The notes under the pieces were generated by a model. That model was not told the origin of the DNA and did not search any database. It saw only the letters and a program-made list of their open reading frames with translations. A program made the translations under genes and the position numbers. Of a DNA stretch of 64,000 nt, positions 46,465-55,965 are shown piece by piece. This DNA is from Porticoccaceae bacterium (GTDB lineage Bacteria > Pseudomonadota > Gammaproteobacteria > Pseudomonadales > Porticoccaceae). Where the stretch lies: the NCBI GenBank assembly GCA_018664075.1, contig JABJOY010000070.1:1-64000 (forward strand), written 5' to 3'. The number at the start of each line of letters is the position of its first letter. Positions within the stretch are counted from its first letter, which is position 1.

Positions 46465-48231
46465 TTAACGCCCCGACTCTGGTGTCACACGCATCACTTC
46501 GGCAATGGAAGTAATACCTGCCGCGACTTTTTCTGCCCCGGCGAGCCGCAATGTATTCACGCCCAGCTTACCAGCAACCTCACGAATAGATTGAATATCA
46601 CCGTGCCCGCTAATCTCGGCGAGCAATGGTTTACTGAGGGGCATTATTTCATAAACACCCTGCCGACCTGAATAGCCAGTGTTGCGACATTCTAAACAGC
46701 CCCCCGGCTGGTAGATAACCTCTGGTATTGACACTGTCATAGGCTGCACTAATTCCTGCCAAGCGGCCGCATCCGGAATCACTTCCAGCCGACAGTTGGT
46801 ACACAGGGTTCGCACCAATCGTTGGGCCATCACGCCATTGAGGGTGGCCTTGAGCAAATGGGCAGGCAGTCCCAGATCCAGCAAACGGCTAATGGCGCTC
46901 GGGGCATCATTAGTGTGCAGGGTAAAGAGTACTAGATGCCCGGTCAGGGCTGCCTGCACTGCCATCTCCGCAGTTTCCTGATCGCGGATTTCCCCGACCA
47001 TAATAATATCGGGGTCCTGGCGCATTAACGTGCGAATGCCCGCGGCAAAATCAAACTCGATAGCAGGCTGGATTTGGCTCTGATTAAAGTCGTCGACCAC
47101 CATTTCGATAGGATCTTCTATGGTGCTGACATTCACGGTGTCCGTAGCCAGACTCTTTAAGGTTGAATACAGAGTCGTAGTTTTGCCCGAACCTGTGGGG
47201 CCAGTGACCAGCACAATGCCATTGCCGCGCTGAGTCATAGCTTGCCAGTGCTGATGGTCTTTATCGACTAAACCCAGCTGAGTAAAGCTGCGCAGCAGCA
47301 CATCCGGATCAAAGATGCGCATCACCAGTTTTTCGCCAAAGGCGGTAGGCATGGTGGACAGGCGCAATTCTACTTCTCTGGTATTGGGAGCCACTGTTTT
47401 GATACGACCATCCTGGGGGCGGCGCTTTTCGGCCACATCCATGCGCCCAAGTATCTTGAGACGACTGAGCATGGCGGTCATAACATTGTCGGGCAGCTCA
47501 TACACCAGATGCAGAATACCATCGATACGAAAGCGGACCTTGCCTTTGTCCCGGCGTGGCTCCAGGTGAATATCACTGGCGCGCTGCTCAAAGGCATATT
47601 GCAGCAGCCAGTCGACAATATTGACGATATGCTGATCCTGGGCATCCGGATCTTTGAGCTTGCCCACTTCCAGCAGTTGCTCAAAATTGGCTATGCCTTT
47701 TGCCGAATCGGCGGCCCCAGCACCAAATACAGATTTGGCCAGGGAATAAAATTCTACGGTGTATTTTTTAATGTCGGCGGGGCTAGCAAATACGCGGCGT
47801 ATATTGCGTCTAGAGGTCTGCTCGAGGCTCTCGACCCAGCTGCAGTCAAAGGGCTCCATGGAGGCTATGACCAGCTCCTGGGGACTGATCTCAATGCACA
47901 GAATGCCATAGCGCTGGGCATAGGCGAATGACATGGCTCCGGTCACTGCTGGCACATTGATCCTTAGCGGGTCTATGTGAGCCAGTTGCAGCTGGGCTTT
48001 ATCCGCCAGCCATTGGCTCAATGCTTGCAGAGTCAGGGGACTGTTGGTCTGGGGATGGCTATATTGTCTGGCGGCAATAATTTCCAGTGGATGAAGAAGA
48101 GCTTCATCCTGCCCGCGCTGGGCAGCAGCCAGGCTGTTGGCGTCGGCCTGACTGAGAAGGCCATCTGCGACTAGATCTTTTAATAATCCACTGAGGCTAA
48201 GATAGAGCCCAGCTAGTTTAATCTTGTTCAT
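46465..48231 (-). CDS. GspE/PilB-family secretion ATPase
   Basis: This 588-residue ATPase belongs to the type II secretion and type IV pilus assembly family. It has a GspE/PilB N-terminal domain (about 75-170) and a catalytic domain with Walker A GPTGSGKTTT. The Asp box is in IEDPIE, Walker B in DPDIIMVGEIRD, and the His box in TLHTND. A tetra-cysteine zinc site (CTNC and CLEC, about 505-550) is complete. No other pilus or secretion gene lies in the window, so I cannot tell whether it serves pili or secretion. It is divergent from argA and lies 18 bases before glnE. Confidence 0.9.
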   Translation of the reverse strand: MNKIKLAGLYLSLSGLLKDLVADGLLSQADANSLAAAQRGQDEALLHPLEIIAARQYSHPQTNSPLTLQALSQWLADKAQLQLAHIDPLRINVPAVTGAMSFAYAQRYGILCIEISPQELVIASMEPFDCSWVESLEQTSRRNIRRVFASPADIKKYTVEFYSLAKSVFGAGAADSAKGIANFEQLLEVGKLKDPDAQDQHIVNIVDWLLQYAFEQRASDIHLEPRRDKGKVRFRIDGILHLVYELPDNVMTAMLSRLKILGRMDVAEKRRPQDGRIKTVAPNTREVELRLSTMPTAFGEKLVMRIFDPDVLLRSFTQLGLVDKDHQHWQAMTQRGNGIVLVTGPTGSGKTTTLYSTLKSLATDTVNVSTIEDPIEMVVDDFNQSQIQPAIEFDFAAGIRTLMRQDPDIIMVGEIRDQETAEMAVQAALTGHLVLFTLHTNDAPSAISRLLDLGLPAHLLKATLNGVMAQRLVRTLCTNCRLEVIPDAAAWQELVQPMTVSIPEVIYQPGGCLECRNTGYSGRQGVYEIMPLSKPLLAEISGHGDIQSIREVAGKLGVNTLRLAGAEKVAAGITSIAEVMRVTPESGR

Positions 48232-48372
48232 TGCACAACTCCCTATGCCCTGCTTGTCAAAGCCATCGATTCCTAACTACAGATTCATAGCCTTAAGTAT
48301 GGTCGGGCAATATCCTCAGCGCAATGTCATCTCCGGGGCTGTTTGTGAGGCAACGCATGGTATAATCGCCGG

Positions 48373-49674
48373 ATGAATAAAAACACCTATGTAGAGTTCT
48401 TTCGCCAGACCTCTCCCTATATCCATGCCCACAGAGGCAAGACCTTTGTTATCGCTCTCGGCGGTGATGCGGTTTTGCATGGCAACTTTCACAGTACGGT
48501 GCATGATATTGCCCTGCTGCAAAGTCTGGGTATCCGCGTGGTGCTGGTGCATGGTGCTCGCCCACAGATTGATAAACGCCTGCAGCTGTCGGATATAGAA
48601 TCAGAATTTCACGGGTCAAAGCGTATTACCAGCGCAGAAATAATGGCCTGTGTAAAAGAAGCAGTCGGCAGCACCAGGCTGCAGATTGAATCAGAGTTGA
48701 GTATGGGCCTGCCCAACTCACCTATGCACGGCGCGCAGATTCGTGTAATTGGTGGCAATTTTATTACTGCCAAGCCTGTGGGTATTCGCGACGGTATTGA
48801 TTTTCAGCGCAGTGGTGAAATCCGTCGTATCAATGCTCTAGCTATTGAGCAGCAACTGGCTGATGGTGCCCTGGTCCTTATGTCTCCGGTGGGCTTTTCG
48901 CCGACGGGAGAGGCCTTTAACCTCAGCCACCAGGAGGTGGCTGCCCAGACGGCTATTGCCCTTAACGCGGAAAAGCTTATTTTAGTCAGTGAAGCTGAAG
49001 GCATTTTTAATGGGCCTGAGCTACTGCGAAATTTATCGCTCCCGGAAGTACAGGATTTAATGTCCAAATCAGACGCCCCAGAGCAGCAGCTGCTCGACTG
49101 TGCCTACAGGGCCTGTCGCAACGGCGTGGATCGAGTGCATCTGGTTGGCTGTGCAGAGGATGGCGGGCTGCTGTCGGAGCTGTTTACCAGAGACGGCAGC
49201 GGAACCCTAGTGATGAAAGATTATTCCGAGGTAATCAGGCCCGCAACCATTGATGATGTAGGCGGCATACTCAACCTGATTGCGCCGCTGGAAGACCAGC
49301 AAATTCTGGTCAAGCGCTCCCGGGAATTGCTGGAGACAGAGATCTCACGCTTTATGCTAGTCGTACATCCCGAGGGATTACTGCTGGGCTGCGCAGCCCT
49401 CTACCCAACCTCGGACCAATCCGTTGGCGAACTGGCCTGTGTGGCTACCCACCCGGAGTTTCACGGTCAGGGAATTGCCTCTAGATTATTCGACGCTATC
49501 GCCGACAATGCTCAGCAAAATGGTGTAAACAAACTGTTTGTACTGACCACCCAGACCGCCCATTGGTTTTTGGAGAAGGGCTTTATTGAGGCTGAGGTCA
49601 ATGACCTGCCGGCGCAGAAGCAGTCGCTGTATAATTATCAGCGCAATTCGAGAATTTTTAGCAAAGCCATTTAG
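48373..49674 (+). CDS. argA: N-acetylglutamate synthase
   Basis: ArgA acetylates glutamate in the first step of arginine synthesis. The 433-residue protein joins an N-terminal amino-acid-kinase-like domain, which senses arginine (VIALGGDAVL; VLVHGARPQID), to a C-terminal GNAT acetyltransferase domain (about 290-433). The acetyl-CoA loop is HPEFHGQGIASRLF. This is the classical bacterial ArgA arrangement. It is divergent from the secretion ATPase gene. No ArgR operator is obvious in the 141-base gap. Confidence 0.97.
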   Translation: MNKNTYVEFFRQTSPYIHAHRGKTFVIALGGDAVLHGNFHSTVHDIALLQSLGIRVVLVHGARPQIDKRLQLSDIESEFHGSKRITSAEIMACVKEAVGSTRLQIESELSMGLPNSPMHGAQIRVIGGNFITAKPVGIRDGIDFQRSGEIRRINALAIEQQLADGALVLMSPVGFSPTGEAFNLSHQEVAAQTAIALNAEKLILVSEAEGIFNGPELLRNLSLPEVQDLMSKSDAPEQQLLDCAYRACRNGVDRVHLVGCAEDGGLLSELFTRDGSGTLVMKDYSEVIRPATIDDVGGILNLIAPLEDQQILVKRSRELLETEISRFMLVVHPEGLLLGCAALYPTSDQSVGELACVATHPEFHGQGIASRLFDAIADNAQQNGVNKLFVLTTQTAHWFLEKGFIEAEVNDLPAQKQSLYNYQRNSRIFSKAI

Positions 49675-49720
49675 GCGCAGCAGTTGCGCCTAACCACAGT
49701 ATCTTAACAAGGGAAATTCG

Positions 49721-51556
49721 ATGCCCAAGTATCGCTCACACACTACCACCCAGGGCCGTAATATGGCTGGTGCCCGCGCCCTTTGGCGTGCCACTGGCAT
49801 GAAAGACGATGACTTTAACAAGCCGATGATTGCTATTGCCAACTCCTATACCCAGTTTGTGCCCGGTCATGTGCACCTTAAGGATATGGGCGACCTGGTG
49901 GCCGCAGAGATTGCCAAAGTCGGCGGTATTGCCCGTGAATTCCACACTATTGCGGTAGACGACGGTATTGCTATGGGTCATGACGGCATGCTCTATTCAC
50001 TGCCTTCCAGGGATGTGATTGCTGACTCTGTTGAATATATGGTCAATGCCCACTGCGCCGATGCGCTGGTGTGTATTTCCAACTGCGACAAAATTACCCC
50101 GGGAATGTTGATGGCCGCAATGCGCCTTAACATTCCGGTGATCTTTGTCTCCGGTGGCCCCATGGAAGCCGGCAAAACTAAGCTTGCAGACCACAAGTTG
50201 GATCTGGTTGATGCCATGGTGATTGCTGTGGATGACTCTGCCAGTGATGAAAAAGTGGCTGAATACGAGCGTTCAGCCTGCCCCACCTGTGGGTCCTGTT
50301 CCGGCATGTTTACCGCCAACAGCATGAACTGTCTGACCGAGGCTCTGGGACTTTCCCTGCCGGGCAATGGCACAGTACTGGCAACCCATTCCGACCGCCG
50401 TGAGCTATTCCAAGAAGCAGGCCGCACTATCGTCAAGATGGCTCGCCAACATTATGAACAGGATGACTACTCTGTGCTGCCGCGCTCAATCGCCAACTTT
50501 AAGGCGTTTGAAAATGCCATGACATTGGATATCTGCATGGGTGGCTCAACCAATACTATTCTGCATTTGCTGGCTGCAGTTCAGGAAGCGGGTATTGAAT
50601 TTGATATGGCGGATATTGATCGCCTGTCTCGAGTGGTTCCCCAACTGTGCAAGGTGGCGCCCAATACACCTGAATATCATATTGAAGATGTGCATCGTGC
50701 CGGCGGTATTATGGGCATTCTGGCTGAGCTGAGTCGCGCCGGATTAATTCATGGTGATCTGCCAACGGTACATTCGGCAAGCATGCAAGAGGCTCTGGAT
50801 AAATGGGATATTGTCAGCGGCCATGTTAGCGACGAGGTAAAAACCTTCTATAAAGCTGGCCCTGCAGGTATTCCAACCCAGACTGCCTTTAGCCAGAGTA
50901 CCAGATGGCCATCTCTGGATGCAGATCGGGAGCAAGGGTGTATTCGCAATCTCGAAAATGCCTTTAGCCTCGAGGGTGGGCTTGCTGTATTAACTGGCAA
51001 TCTTGCGCCGGACGGCTGTGTGGTTAAGACCTCCGGCGTGGATGAGTCTATTCATGTGTTTGAAGGACCTGCCTTTATTACCGAAAGTCAGGATGAGGCT
51101 GTTGCCTGTATTCTCAATGATGAGGTTAAAGCCGGAGATGTCGTGATTGTGCGCTATGAGGGCCCCCGCGGCGGACCTGGAATGCAGGAGATGCTCTATC
51201 CCACCAGTTATATCAAGTCGAAGAATCTGGGCAAGGCCTGTGCACTGATTACCGATGGTCGTTTTTCTGGCGGTACCTCGGGCCTTTCCATTGGTCATGT
51301 CTCTCCAGAAGCTGGTGCCGGTGGCAATATTGGTCTGGTGCGTAAAGGAGATACCATTCGCATTGATATTCCCAACCGCAGTATCGATGTGATGGTATCT
51401 GATGAAGAGCTTGAAGCTCGCCGCGCGGAGCAGGATAAGCTCGGCTGGAAGCCCGTCGAGGAGCGCCCGCGCAAGGTAACAGCTTCGCTGAAGGCCTATG
51501 CCAAACTGGCTACCAGTGCTGATAAAGGAGCTGTGAGAGATCTGTCCCAGCTATAA
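49721..51556 (+). CDS. ilvD: Dihydroxyacid dehydratase
   Basis: IlvD dehydrates dihydroxyacids to the keto acids that become valine and isoleucine, using an iron-sulfur cluster. The 611-residue length is standard for the long bacterial form. Cluster cysteines lie in [12 protein letters not shown] and in [17 protein letters not shown]. The substrate-site segments [10 protein letters not shown] and [19 protein letters not shown] are intact. An AAGGGAA ribosome site precedes the ATG. It ends at a shared terminator with the TPR gene. The downstream partner in the pathway, ilvE, lies at 42.6 kb. Confidence 0.98.
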   Translation: MPKYRSHTTTQGRNMAGARALWRATGMKDDDFNKPMIAIANSYTQFVPGHVHLKDMGDLVAAEIAKVGGIAREFHTIAVDDGIAMGHDGMLYSLPSRDVIADSVEYMVNAHCADALVCISNCDKITPGMLMAAMRLNIPVIFVSGGPMEAGKTKLADHKLDLVDAMVIAVDDSASDEKVAEYERSACPTCGSCSGMFTANSMNCLTEALGLSLPGNGTVLATHSDRRELFQEAGRTIVKMARQHYEQDDYSVLPRSIANFKAFENAMTLDICMGGSTNTILHLLAAVQEAGIEFDMADIDRLSRVVPQLCKVAPNTPEYHIEDVHRAGGIMGILAELSRAGLIHGDLPTVHSASMQEALDKWDIVSGHVSDEVKTFYKAGPAGIPTQTAFSQSTRWPSLDADREQGCIRNLENAFSLEGGLAVLTGNLAPDGCVVKTSGVDESIHVFEGPAFITESQDEAVACILNDEVKAGDVVIVRYEGPRGGPGMQEMLYPTSYIKSKNLGKACALITDGRFSGGTSGLSIGHVSPEAGAGGNIGLVRKGDTIRIDIPNRSIDVMVSDEELEARRAEQDKLGWKPVEERPRKVTASLKAYAKLATSADKGAVRDLSQL

Positions 51557-51589
51557 TCGAGTGTCAATCTAGGGATATTTCACAGACAT

Positions 51590-51621
51590 AAAAAAGCCCA
51601 GTGTTAAAACTGGGCTTTTTT
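51590..51621. terminator. Bidirectional terminator between ilvD and the TPR gene
   Basis: AAAAAAGCCCAGT and ACTGGGCTTTTTT form a perfect stem around the loop GTTAAA. A-runs and T-runs on the two sides suit the two converging transcripts. Confidence 0.92.
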
Positions 51622-51634
51622 AAGTTCTGAACAA

Positions 51635-52999
51635 TTACTTCTTGCTGCAACCAGGCACTGTAGCACCTACATCACGAAGTTTGCCCAGGCGAGTACCTTC
51701 GGCATCCGCATACTTGATCCACTGTGTGGGATAGCGCTTACTCTTTTTGTCCTTGGCTGCTTTCAAGGATTTCTGGAAAGCAGAGATCGCATCTTTGTAG
51801 CAGTGCAGATTAATCAGCGCATTGCCCATCACCAGATAGTTGGCTTCAGGACGTTTCACACCGCCTTTCTTTGCTGCTTTAGTTGCGGCTCTATAGGCTT
51901 CTTTGTCGCGACCCAGATCCAGGTAGATACCAGCCAGTCGAGACTGCAGGTTTCCTGTATCCGAATACTTTGACGCAGACTCAAGCGCCTTAAGGGCTTT
52001 GACCAGGTCTTTGGACTGATACCAGGCAGTACCCAGAATTTCAAGATTCTTGGCATTGCGCTCAATGATCTTGTCTTTCATACCCTTTTCGATAATACGA
52101 GCAGCACGGTAAGGTACTTCTGCACCAAGATACATGTAAGCCATGCTCATTACCTGGCTCTCTTTATCCAACTGGTCGTTTAAATAAACGACTTCTGTAG
52201 CCACCAGACGATCAGATTCCCGCTCAAGCTCACCATACATACCACCTACCTGCTTCCAGTAGGTCCATTTTGGATAGTGCTTGATCAGCTTTTCAAGAAT
52301 GCTGACAACGCGCTTGTAATCGCCTTTCTCATAGTAGAGAACCCGCTGCAGTGACCACCAACCCTCTTTGGGCAGAATACCTTTGGATTCGACGTCAGTA
52401 ATTGCCTCTTCCAGCATTCTCAGTGAATCCGCCTTGCGCTCTAGCTGATAGTAAATCTGTGCCAGGAGCACTTTTGCATCGGCACCAACAATGGTGGACT
52501 CCTGCATATAGATCTCTAGCTCTTTAGCCGCTTCCGCATAACGCTCTTCAACGGTAAATAGCTGAGCCAGTGTGTAGCGGGTATCCAGACGCAATTCCGG
52601 AGGAGTGCCAGCGCCATTAATCACTCTACGGTAGGCGCCAATGGCACTGCCGAAGTCCTCTAATGAATAGTGGACATAGCCCTGAAACTTCCAGATCTGA
52701 GTCTGCTCATAGTCAGAAGCACAGGTCTTTGGATTGGTTTCAATGTTGGTCAGCATCGCCAGAGACTCAACCCATTGCTCTTCTTCAAGAACAACCTGAA
52801 CCTTCTCCAGTGCCTTGGCGCACTTCGCCCCTACAGACTGACGCTGACGGGTCTTTACGTCTTTATACTTTGGCTGTTTCTTTTCTTCTGCCGCCACAGC
52901 TGCGGTGCTAAGCACCGACTGCGGGTCTGCCACTGTTGCCAGCAAGGGCAACATAAAAGCAGCGCCGAATACGGCTAATATTTTGGTGCTTCTAAACAT
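51635..52999 (-). CDS. TPR protein of the TonB2/TtpC cluster
   Basis: This 454-residue exported protein starts at the ATG at 52999, with AGGGG before it. A longer reading from 53074 would run into tonB. It has a signal peptide (ILAVFGAAFMLPLLATVA) and then a series of tetratricopeptide-like helical repeats to the end (for example residues 110-160 and 330-420). It is likely periplasmic. It is the last gene of the DUF3450-ttpC-exbB-exbD-tonB series. The same partner gene is found in Vibrio next to tonB2 (VC1543 position). A role as adaptor in TonB-driven transport is inferred. Confidence 0.88.
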   Translation of the reverse strand: MFRSTKILAVFGAAFMLPLLATVADPQSVLSTAAVAAEEKKQPKYKDVKTRQRQSVGAKCAKALEKVQVVLEEEQWVESLAMLTNIETNPKTCASDYEQTQIWKFQGYVHYSLEDFGSAIGAYRRVINGAGTPPELRLDTRYTLAQLFTVEERYAEAAKELEIYMQESTIVGADAKVLLAQIYYQLERKADSLRMLEEAITDVESKGILPKEGWWSLQRVLYYEKGDYKRVVSILEKLIKHYPKWTYWKQVGGMYGELERESDRLVATEVVYLNDQLDKESQVMSMAYMYLGAEVPYRAARIIEKGMKDKIIERNAKNLEILGTAWYQSKDLVKALKALESASKYSDTGNLQSRLAGIYLDLGRDKEAYRAATKAAKKGGVKRPEANYLVMGNALINLHCYKDAISAFQKSLKAAKDKKSKRYPTQWIKYADAEGTRLGKLRDVGATVPGCSKK

Positions 53000-53009
53000 C
53001 AGATACCCC

Positions 53010-53615
53010 TTATTTAGCCATCTGGAAGGTGAATTTATACAGCACACCAGGAACTTCCTGCGCCGTGCCATCAATCACTCTTGGGTTATATTTCAGCTTG
53101 TTGGCTGCCTTGATAGCCGCTCGGCCAAAACCCCAGCCCTCTGGCCATTCTTCAACCATAACGGGATCGCGAACGCCACCAGTGGTGGTAATAATCACTT
53201 CCACTACAGCGTAGCCTTCTTTACCACGGGTCTGTGCCCGGCGAGGATACTGTGGCTGTGGCACATACACAGGGATGTAGTCAGAATCTCGGGCAAAGCC
53301 TGAGTTACCAATGCTGAGGTTACCGCCGGCTCTCGGTGCCGCCATGTTGACAGCATTATCTGGCACTTCGAACTCCAGGTTTTCTTCTGGAATATCTGGT
53401 GGAGGTGTCTCAGGATCTTCTGGTTTTTCAACCTCGGAAGATTTGGAGTTCTCGGTCAATTGCCTGTCGACATGGAGGAAATCTGGAATTTTAAACGCTT
53501 CTTTTTCATCCAGATCCTTGTTACCAGAGTCAATTAGCTTGTACATCAAGATAATCAACGCAAAAGTAACAAGAATGCCAAGTGCGGCAGAAGCAGCAAC
53601 TCTGATTGCAGTCAT
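53010..53615 (-). CDS. tonB2: Energy transducer TonB (TonB2 type)
   Basis: TonB carries proton-motive energy from the inner membrane to outer-membrane receptors. This short 201-residue form has one N-terminal membrane helix (AALGILVTFALIILMYKLI) and a modest Glu/Pro linker without the long Pro-Lys rod of classic TonB. The C-terminal domain (about 115-200) has YPRRAQTRGKEGYAVVEVII and ends KFTFQMAK. This is the TonB2 type seen in Vibrio. It follows exbD by ten bases. Confidence 0.94.
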   Translation of the reverse strand: MTAIRVAASAALGILVTFALIILMYKLIDSGNKDLDEKEAFKIPDFLHVDRQLTENSKSSEVEKPEDPETPPPDIPEENLEFEVPDNAVNMAAPRAGGNLSIGNSGFARDSDYIPVYVPQPQYPRRAQTRGKEGYAVVEVIITTTGGVRDPVMVEEWPEGWGFGRAAIKAANKLKYNPRVIDGTAQEVPGVLYKFTFQMAK

Positions 53616-53624
53616 CTTATTAAC

Positions 53625-54029
53625 TCAGTCGTTTTCTACAGAAATAGCCACTGGATTAATACCAATATCGCGGGCGATATCAGCTACCTTAGCAACTGTT
53701 TCAATGTTTGACTCATTATCGGCCTGGATCACCATGCCGCCCTTTGGATTGTCATTAAATAATCTAGTTAGATTAATTTTTAGTGCGGTAGTTTCAACCC
53801 GCTTCTTATCAATCCAGTATTCATTGTTCTCGCTGATCGCGACCAGAATACCTACCTTCTTATAAGACTGGGCCGTGTTTGCGTCAATCTTGTCAACTTC
53901 TACACCCGGCAGCTTGATAAAAGATGCTGTCACAATGAAAAAGATCAGCATGATAAAAACCACATCAAGCATAGGGGTCAGATCGATAGTCTCGCCCTGG
54001 GGACTTGCTTTACTTGTTCTGTTACGCAT
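53625..54029 (-). CDS. exbD2: ExbD biopolymer transport protein
   Basis: ExbD forms the proton-motive motor with ExbB. The 134-residue protein has a cytoplasmic start, then a single membrane helix (LTPMLDVVFIMLIFFIVTASFI). This helix contains the critical Asp of the proton path in LDVVFI, and a periplasmic domain completes the protein. It sits between exbB and tonB, in the usual order. Confidence 0.96.
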   Translation of the reverse strand: MRNRTSKASPQGETIDLTPMLDVVFIMLIFFIVTASFIKLPGVEVDKIDANTAQSYKKVGILVAISENNEYWIDKKRVETTALKINLTRLFNDNPKGGMVIQADNESNIETVAKVADIARDIGINPVAISVEND

Positions 54030-54074
54030 AGTTCTCTCTCACAGGATGCCCGCCATAAAGCTGGCGGGCTCCAA

Positions 54075-54599
54075 TTAGTGATCCATGGTCAAATGGTCTT
54101 CCAAAAGGTGCTTTTCGCGCTCTGCATTACGTTCGATGTAGGTCAAACCAAATACACCGGAAAGAGCAGCAACCATTCCTGACATTGTCGGAACAGTTGC
54201 CTGAGAAACACCACCAGCCATTGCCTTGGCATCACCACCACCAGTAAATGCCATCACATCAAATACTACGATCATCCCGGTCACTGTTCCCAGCAGACCA
54301 AACAATGGAGCCAGAGCTACCAATGTTTTAATCATCATAATATTCTCGTCGATTTTTATACTCACCTCAGAGATCAACTTCTCTCGAATCTGGTGAGCAT
54401 GTTTGGACTTGCGCTCAGAGCGCTGCTCCCAAACATCTAGGGCACCTTGAACATCAAGGACAACACTGGATCGGAGATACCACGCACGTTCGAAGATGAG
54501 AGTCCACATAACGAACAGCAGAACGACAATGGCCCAAAGAACCATGCCGCCTGAATCCATAAACTTCCCAACTTCCGCCATCGTATCAACGAAAAACAT
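54075..54599 (-). CDS. exbB2: ExbB proton channel subunit
   Basis: This is the short ExbB subunit of the TonB motor (174 residues, three membrane helices). The family motif APLFGLLGTVTGMI is present near residue 103. It is the proton-channel partner of ExbD and starts one base after the ttpC stop codon. A second, longer ExbB-like protein (TtpC) precedes it, as in the Vibrio TonB2 system. Confidence 0.95.
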   Translation of the reverse strand: MFFVDTMAEVGKFMDSGGMVLWAIVVLLFVMWTLIFERAWYLRSSVVLDVQGALDVWEQRSERKSKHAHQIREKLISEVSIKIDENIMMIKTLVALAPLFGLLGTVTGMIVVFDVMAFTGGGDAKAMAGGVSQATVPTMSGMVAALSGVFGLTYIERNAEREKHLLEDHLTMDH

Positions 54600-54600
54600 G

Positions 54601-55965
54601 TTATTTACCCTCTACGGAACCAGCAACAATGCCCGCGCTCTGCTCTTCCAGAACATGCAGAATGCGTTGTGCTTTACCATTCACCAATGTGTGCATCAGT
54701 ACGGTAGGAATAGCTACCACAAGACCCAGTACGGTGGTGATCAGTGCCTGAGAAATACCGCCGGCCATTGCCTTGGGATCACCAGCACCAAACAGAGTAA
54801 TCATCTGGAAGGTAATAATCATACCGGTTACTGTACCCAGCAGACCCAACAGAGGCGCTACCATAGAGATAATCTTGAGCAGGTTCAGACCTGATTCAAT
54901 CTCTGGGCGTTCCTTGAGTACAGCTTCGTGCAGCTTCAGTTCCAGGGACTCTGGATCCAAACCTGGGTTGTCTGCAGCTACTTTGAGTACGCGACCAAGT
55001 GGGTTGTCACCAGTAGCGGTACCAGACTTAAGCTGTGAAGTAACCTTGCTGGACATGCCCGACAGTACAACAAAGCGCCAGATAGCCAGACCAATTGCGA
55101 CGGCAAATACTGCAGTGATCACATAACCAACGATACCACCAAAGTGCCAGCGCTCTACCAGCGTTGGAGTGTTGATCAGAGCACGCAGCAAGCCGCCACC
55201 CAGTGGACCAGTAGGATCCAGACCAACTTTAGTGAAACCAGAAGTTGCCTCTTGCAGATCTTCAGCACTGCCTTGATGAGCAGATGGCTGACGTGCTAAC
55301 TCAGAAACCAGACCGTTCTCAGTGCTGTACTCAAGGTACATGCCATCAGACAGCAGGTTATAGGTACCGACACGAACCACTTCCATCTCTTCCTGCTCGC
55401 CATTGGCTCTCAGAACGGTTCTGTTGAACTTAACAATACGGGCACTTTCAACCATCTCGCGCTGCTGCTCATACCACAGCTTCTCGATATCTTCGATTGA
55501 AGGCAGACGGGTATCACTACTCATTTTTTCAATCAGGCTATCGAGGAACTCAGTACGGCCAGGAATCTGCGCGCTGACAATTGACTGATCAAGATTAGCG
55601 CGGATATCACCAGCAGCACCAGTGAGGTGACCAAACAATTCTTTCAGTGAACCCAGGCGCTTGTCACGCTGCTCGCGCAGTCCGGCAAGAACCTGATCAT
55701 TGTCACGGATAGTTTGCTCGAGACGGTCAGAGCGACGCTCTTCAGCAGCCTTAGTGTTTTGAGCCTGCTTTAACAGCTGAGCCTGCTTGCGCTGGTCGCG
55801 TTTAAAGGCGGCTTCACGGTTGCGGTAGTCAGCGGATTCAGAAAGCTTGGCGCTTTCAATCATTTGCAGAAGCTCGTCGAGAGTCTTTGCATCCTGTGCC
55901 AGGGCTGGAGTGCTAAAAGCAACAGCAGCTACAAAAGCGGCACAAACTTTAACAAATTTATTCAT
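54601..55965 (-). CDS. ttpC: TtpC-type ExbB/TolQ-like protein
   Basis: The 454-residue protein has a signal peptide (VAFSTPALA), a long periplasmic region rich in coiled coil (about 30-280), and a C-terminal MotA/TolQ/ExbB domain (about 280-454) with APLLGLLGTVTGMI. This layout, and its place just before exbB, match TtpC, a fourth component needed by the Vibrio TonB2 complex. Its ATG overlaps the DUF3450 gene stop codon by four bases (ATGA), so translation is coupled. The exact role of the periplasmic coil is not known. Confidence 0.9.
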   Translation of the reverse strand: MNKFVKVCAAFVAAVAFSTPALAQDAKTLDELLQMIESAKLSESADYRNREAAFKRDQRKQAQLLKQAQNTKAAEERRSDRLEQTIRDNDQVLAGLREQRDKRLGSLKELFGHLTGAAGDIRANLDQSIVSAQIPGRTEFLDSLIEKMSSDTRLPSIEDIEKLWYEQQREMVESARIVKFNRTVLRANGEQEEMEVVRVGTYNLLSDGMYLEYSTENGLVSELARQPSAHQGSAEDLQEATSGFTKVGLDPTGPLGGGLLRALINTPTLVERWHFGGIVGYVITAVFAVAIGLAIWRFVVLSGMSSKVTSQLKSGTATGDNPLGRVLKVAADNPGLDPESLELKLHEAVLKERPEIESGLNLLKIISMVAPLLGLLGTVTGMIITFQMITLFGAGDPKAMAGGISQALITTVLGLVVAIPTVLMHTLVNGKAQRILHVLEEQSAGIVAGSVEGK

